DNA from: Iris pallida
Taxonomy: Eukaryota > Streptophyta > Magnoliopsida > Asparagales > Iridaceae
DNA length: 64,000 nt
NCBI GenBank assembly: GCA_029216955.1
Contig: JANAVB010003400.1
Coordinates: 18,658,492 to 18,722,491 of the forward strand
Direction of reading: 5' to 3'
The notes below the pieces were generated by a model. That model had not been told where the DNA came from and made no database searches. It saw only the letters and a program-made list of their open reading frames with translations. The translations under genes were made by a program, and so were the position numbers. Below are positions 60,421 through 64,000 of this stretch, piece by piece (position 1 is the stretch's first letter; every line of letters begins with the position of its first letter).

Positions 60421-62552
60421 AGGCCCGTTTGGTTTGGAGGATTGGACAACGTAATGTAATTGGCAGTACGTTATCAATCTAAATCGGGTGTTTGGTTGGA
60501 CAAAAAAAAAATAAATGTAATGTAATCGCGATTACAAGTTTGATTACATTACATCAGTTTCTTCTAAACTCAATTACATCATAAAACCTATGTAATCGCA
60601 ATTACATTACAACTTAAGCGGAAGGTTGGTATGCTATAATTTGATCTTTTTGTTCGTTTTTGGTCATTTTTTGTTGTTTTTGTTTGTTTTTTGTCGTTTT
60701 TGGTCGGTTTTTTATTGTTTTTGTTTGTTTTTTGTCGTTTTTGGTCGTTTTTGTTCGTTTTTTGTCGTTTTTGTTCGTTTTTTTTAATTATTTTTTCGTT
60801 TTTTGTCATATTTTGTTGTTTTTGTTTGTTTTTTGTCAGTTTTGGTCGTTTTTGTTCGTTTTTGGTCTTTTTTGTTCGGTTTTTGTCATTTTTGTTCGTT
60901 TTTGTTTGTTTTTTTTGTTTTTTTTGCCATTTTTGTCCTTTTTGTTGTTTTTGTCCGTTTTTTGTCGTTTTTGTTCGTTTTTTTGTCATTTTTTTCGTTT
61001 TTGGTTGTTTTTTTTTTTGTTTCTTTGTCGTTTTTGTCCTTTTTTTGTTATTTTTGTCCGTTTTTTGTCGTTTTTGTTCTTTTTTTGTCATTTTTGTTCG
61101 TTTTTGGTTTTTTTTGTTTGTTTCTTTGTCGTTTTTGTCCTTTTTTGTTGTTTTCGCCCTTTTTTGTCATTTTTGTTCATCCTCTCTTTTTAGTTTTTTG
61201 TCGTTTTTGTTTATTTTTTGTCATTTTTGTTCATTTTTGTTTATTGTTTGTCGTTTTTGCTTGTTTTGGGCCCTTTTTTCGATTTTTGGTCGTTTTTGCA
61301 CATTTTTGGCCATTTTTTTGTCGCTTTTGCACTTTTTAAATCTTTTTTGTCGATTTTGTGTTTTTTTTTTGTCATTTTGTTCGTTTTTGTTTATTTTTTA
61401 TCGTTTTTGATCGTTTTGGGCCTTTTTTTCGATTTTTGGTCGTTTTTGCACATTCTTGGCCATTTTTTGTCGGTTTTGCACTTTTAAATCATTTTTGTCG
61501 ATTTTGTACATTTTTGTCGGCTTTGCACTTTTTTTTATTGGTTTTGCTTTATTTGCACGTCTTTTGCCTTTTTGCATGCTTTTTTTTTATCGTTTTTGGT
61601 CAATTTTTTACGTTTTTTATCGTTTTTTGTCGATTTTGCACATTTTTTGCCATTTCTGCATGTTATTTATCGATTTTTGTCAATCTTGTACGTTTTTTAC
61701 CATTTTTCATGTTTTTATCGCCTTATATCGTTTTCGGTCGATTTTGCACTTTTTTGTCGCTTTTTTTTATCCTTCTTTGCTTTTTTTGGGGTCTTTTTTC
61801 ACCTTTTTTGTGGTTTATGCTCGTTTTTTTCCTTTTTGTTTGTTGTTTTTGTCGTTTTTGTTTCCTTTTTTGTCGTTTTTGGATTTTTTGTCATTTCTGT
61901 TCATTTTTATCTTTTTTTATATTTTTGCTCTTTTTTATCTCTTTTTGTCATTTTTTTTGTCGTTTTTGGTCGTTTTTGTTCATTTTTTGCCCTTTTTTTG
62001 TTTTTGGTCGTTTTTCGTCTTTTTTTCCTTTCATTTATTGTTGTTTTTTGTTTTTAGTCATTTTTTTTATCACTATTGGTCACTTTTTATGGTTTTCACA
62101 TTTTTGATTTTTTTTGTCGTTTTTTCTTTTTTATCGATTTTTCATTTTTGGTTTTTTTTCTTCTGTTTTGTTCGTTTGTCATTTTTTGTATTTTTTATTT
62201 TTTGTCGTTTTTTTTTCGTTTTTGGTCTTTTTTTAGCAGAAAATAAACAATTTTTCCCTTATTTATTTATTATTTATTTTTAGTTTTTTTCTTTTGAATT
62301 TTTTTTAAAAATTTAGTGATCCACTTTTTTAATTTTATGTTGTATTTAAAAAATATTAAATTAGAAACTTAATTACATTACATGGTAAACCAAACATATG
62401 AATGCAATTGACATTACATTACATGGTTTGATTACATGCTTCAACCAAACATAGTAATGTAATTATAATTCCATTACATTACAAACTCAATTACATTACA
62501 AATTCAATTCCATTACGATTACAATTACATTACAATGAACCAAACGCAACCT
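60421..62552. mobile_element. TIR element with GTTTGGTT ends, filled with T-rich repeat
   Basis: The left end is AGGCCCGTTTGGTT. The right end read on the minus strand is AGGTTGCGTTTGGTT. Flanks AGATT (60416-60420) and AGATT (62553-62557) form a possible 5-bp TSD. Both subterminal zones carry many TGTAATGTAAT/ATTACATTACA words in both orientations. There is no transposase, so it is non-autonomous. The superfamily is not assigned, since a 5-bp TSD fits none of hAT (8), PIF (3) or MULE (9). Confidence 0.65.
60640..62240. repeat. Degenerate TCGTTTTTG minisatellite, 1.6 kb
   Basis: Plus strand is almost only T with G and C. Words TCGTTTTTG, TCATTTTTG and TCGTTTTTTG recur with 9-11 bp spacing. 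Open frames in both strands (Phe/Val-rich on plus, Lys/Asn-rich on minus) result from composition. Confidence 0.92.
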
Positions 62553-62557
62553 AGATT

Positions 62558-63779
62558 TTAGTATTTATAATACATATACCGCCGGTGTAAATTATGAAAT
62601 ACACCGCCGGCTCTGCAATATTGCCACGTCTACATCTTAAAGTGTGTTATCTAGCGACAAATGCATCGTTGGTGAATGTTAGTGGAACACATGGCACTAT
62701 TTGAAAGTCGTCGTTAGTGCAGAATTACATTAAGTGTATGAAATATAAATCCTAGATTTTATTTACACATTTGTCTTATTGGATCTCGATGAATAAGTGA
62801 TCTCGGTGAATAAGTTGGCATTGTATTGCTCGAGCACTTGCCGCCGCCACCACTTTGAACTCCCTTTCTCATCTCTCATTATTTCCTTTCTCGTCCTCAA
62901 ATGAAGATCCACCACCTACAACTCCCCAAAGACTGGCAGACTATGGAACAAGGCAGCTTTGGGGACCGACAATCATGTCCGCTAGCGACACGAGCTACAA
63001 CTTGCCTGAAGTTCATACTTGCTAGAATTGCTGCATTTTTCTTCGATAAACTACAAGAGAGCATGTTGTCGCCTCTCATTTCGGTACAATATCTACAAGA
63101 ACGTCGACAATCCAACCTCAACCTTTAGGGGACAGTAGACTGATGACACATCATTATGGCCGGTTAATATTATGATCCTTTTTTGAAGAGAATAATAATA
63201 TGAACTTCAAACCCACAAAAGGTTGAAATAATACATCACTAGTATAATCTGACAAGCAAAGACAACACATTAGAGGCAAACATAACCCATCATCTCCCCT
63301 TAAAAATAGTTCGAAGCCACCACACTTCAATAGCCAAGGGTGCCTTTACTAGCAAGCATACATTTATGCAAAGACATCCTACATATATACCAAACAATTG
63401 TGGCAAACCATCAAAATGTTCAATTACAAGTGCACCAGAGACCCACTAGAACATCTCTTCATGATATGATATATGACATCAGCATTTGAAAAAAGAGAAA
63501 ACAGGAATAAGAAAAAAAAAGGAATATTTCACTAAGTAATATAGAAGATATAGCCAAAATACTTCATGATCAAAATTTGAGAAGGAGAACAAATTATCTT
63601 CCTCACTTTCCTACCTTATCCCCCACTGGCTACAACAAGATTAGCAGTTCAGGTTTTTGAAAAAACATCCTATATTCTCAGGGAATCCTCGTGATTCGGA
63701 ACATCTTTCTTTAGATCATATACGCTGCAACTTCTGGAAACCATACAAAGGTTTTTTACCCATCCGCAAAGAAAGATGC
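62558..63779. other. Intergenic region and 3' UTR side of host gene
   Basis: No recognised coding sequence apart from a 75-codon frame at 62901-63128, which has no known domain and weak support. ACCGCCGG occurs twice near 62578 and 62604. Positions 63690-63745 resemble the exon at 63797-63850 (see findings). The right part is probably 3' UTR of the minus-strand gene. Confidence 0.5.
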
Positions 63780-63923
63780 TTAAAGTAACTTCTTGTACTT
63801 CAGAACATCATTCTTCTCCAGATCATATTCCTTGCAAATTCTGGCAATGGTGCACTCCTTCACACCATCCTCCGCTTTCTTATCACCAAGAAGTCTTTCA
63901 AGGTCCTTTGATGGATGCAAAAC
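63780..63923 (-). CDS. Terminal exon of an unrecognised host gene (partial)
   Basis: Minus strand. A pyrimidine-rich stretch ends TTGATTCAACAG, a good 3' splice site, and is followed by 48 codons ending in TAA at 63780-63782. The 47 residues are hydrophilic, highly charged and non-repetitive (begins VLHPSKDLERLLG, ends NDVLKYKKLL), unlike any element in the window. Codon-like composition and the splice signal suggest a real gene whose upstream exons lie beyond 64000. I do not recognise the protein family. Phase 0 at the exon start is assumed. Confidence 0.65.
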   Translation of the reverse strand, partial: VLHPSKDLERLLGDKKAEDGVKECTIARICKEYDLEKNDVLKYKKLL

Positions 63924-64000
63924 CTGTTGAATCAAAACAAAAAAGAACAAGCTAGATCAATTTATAATCCTAAAAATTGCACCAGAAGAAATTATGAATG

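Noticed and set aside
60588..62283. Several open frames of 160-275 codons on both strands
   Set aside because: They translate a T-rich minisatellite (Phe/Val/Leu on plus, Lys/Asn on minus), overlap in multiple frames and have no domain.
62901..63128. 75-codon open frame as a small gene
   Set aside because: No domain, an overlapping antisense frame of similar length, and no promoter or splice support.

Overview
This is a window from a flowering-plant nuclear genome, and almost all of it is transposable-element DNA. The evidence is plant-type Ty1/copia and Ty3/gypsy elements with tRNA-iMet primer sites, a CACTA element with TNP2/TNPA-type genes, L1-type LINEs with a DUF4283-type ORF1, tRNA-derived SINEs, a gene-capturing Mutator-like element, and GT-AG introns. 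A monocot is possible but I cannot prove it. The only credible host gene is a terminal exon at the extreme right (63780-63923, minus strand).

Layout. 1-1553: microsatellite and unassigned DNA. 1554-6863: an old long LTR of a TGT(C/A)ACG(C)CC-type gypsy family, split by a clean 3.2-kb solo LTR (2105-5301, TSD GAAAT). 6864-10386: another LTR of that solo-LTR family in opposite orientation, containing GT-rich and CGTG-rich low-complexity DNA and a long (TA)n. 10387-32192: a Sirevirus-type copia element inserted in that (TA)n (LTRs 10387-11447 and 31121-32192; tRNA-iMet PBS; gag, pol, and an open env-like third ORF). Its pol is split by a complete 11.7-kb chromodomain-type gypsy element (15713-27386, minus strand, 3.2-kb LTRs, TSD GAATC). 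32193-34586: the rest of the (TA)n and LTR, then a decayed Tork-type copia fragment. 34587-44091: a CACTA element (TSD GCA) with degenerate TNP2-like and TNPA-like genes on the minus strand, dense GCGACG subterminal arrays and a foldback near the start of the transposase. 44367-51728: a minus-strand LINE split by two solo LTRs (44639-46496 and 47214-50964). 51729-52099: SINEs and (TA)n. 52100-53752: a Mutator-like element with about 100-bp TIRs carrying fragments of a subtilase gene and a CASP-like gene. 53869-59512: a near full-length L1-type LINE with a 13-bp TSD and G-rich 5' tandem repeats. 59525-59618: a SINE. 60421-62552: a TIR element filled with 1.6 kb of T-rich degenerate repeat. 62558-64000: intergenic DNA and the 3' end of a host gene.

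Order of events read from nesting: LTR C with its (TA)n was hit by the Sirevirus, which was hit by the gypsy element. The Tork copia fragment was hit by the CACTA element. LINE 1 was hit by two gypsy elements that then reduced to solo LTRs. Most protein genes are broken by stops or frameshifts. The notable exception is the 379-codon env-like frame of the Sirevirus, which is open and is preceded by its own LTR-like promoter architecture (11-bp tandem units followed by a TATA box).
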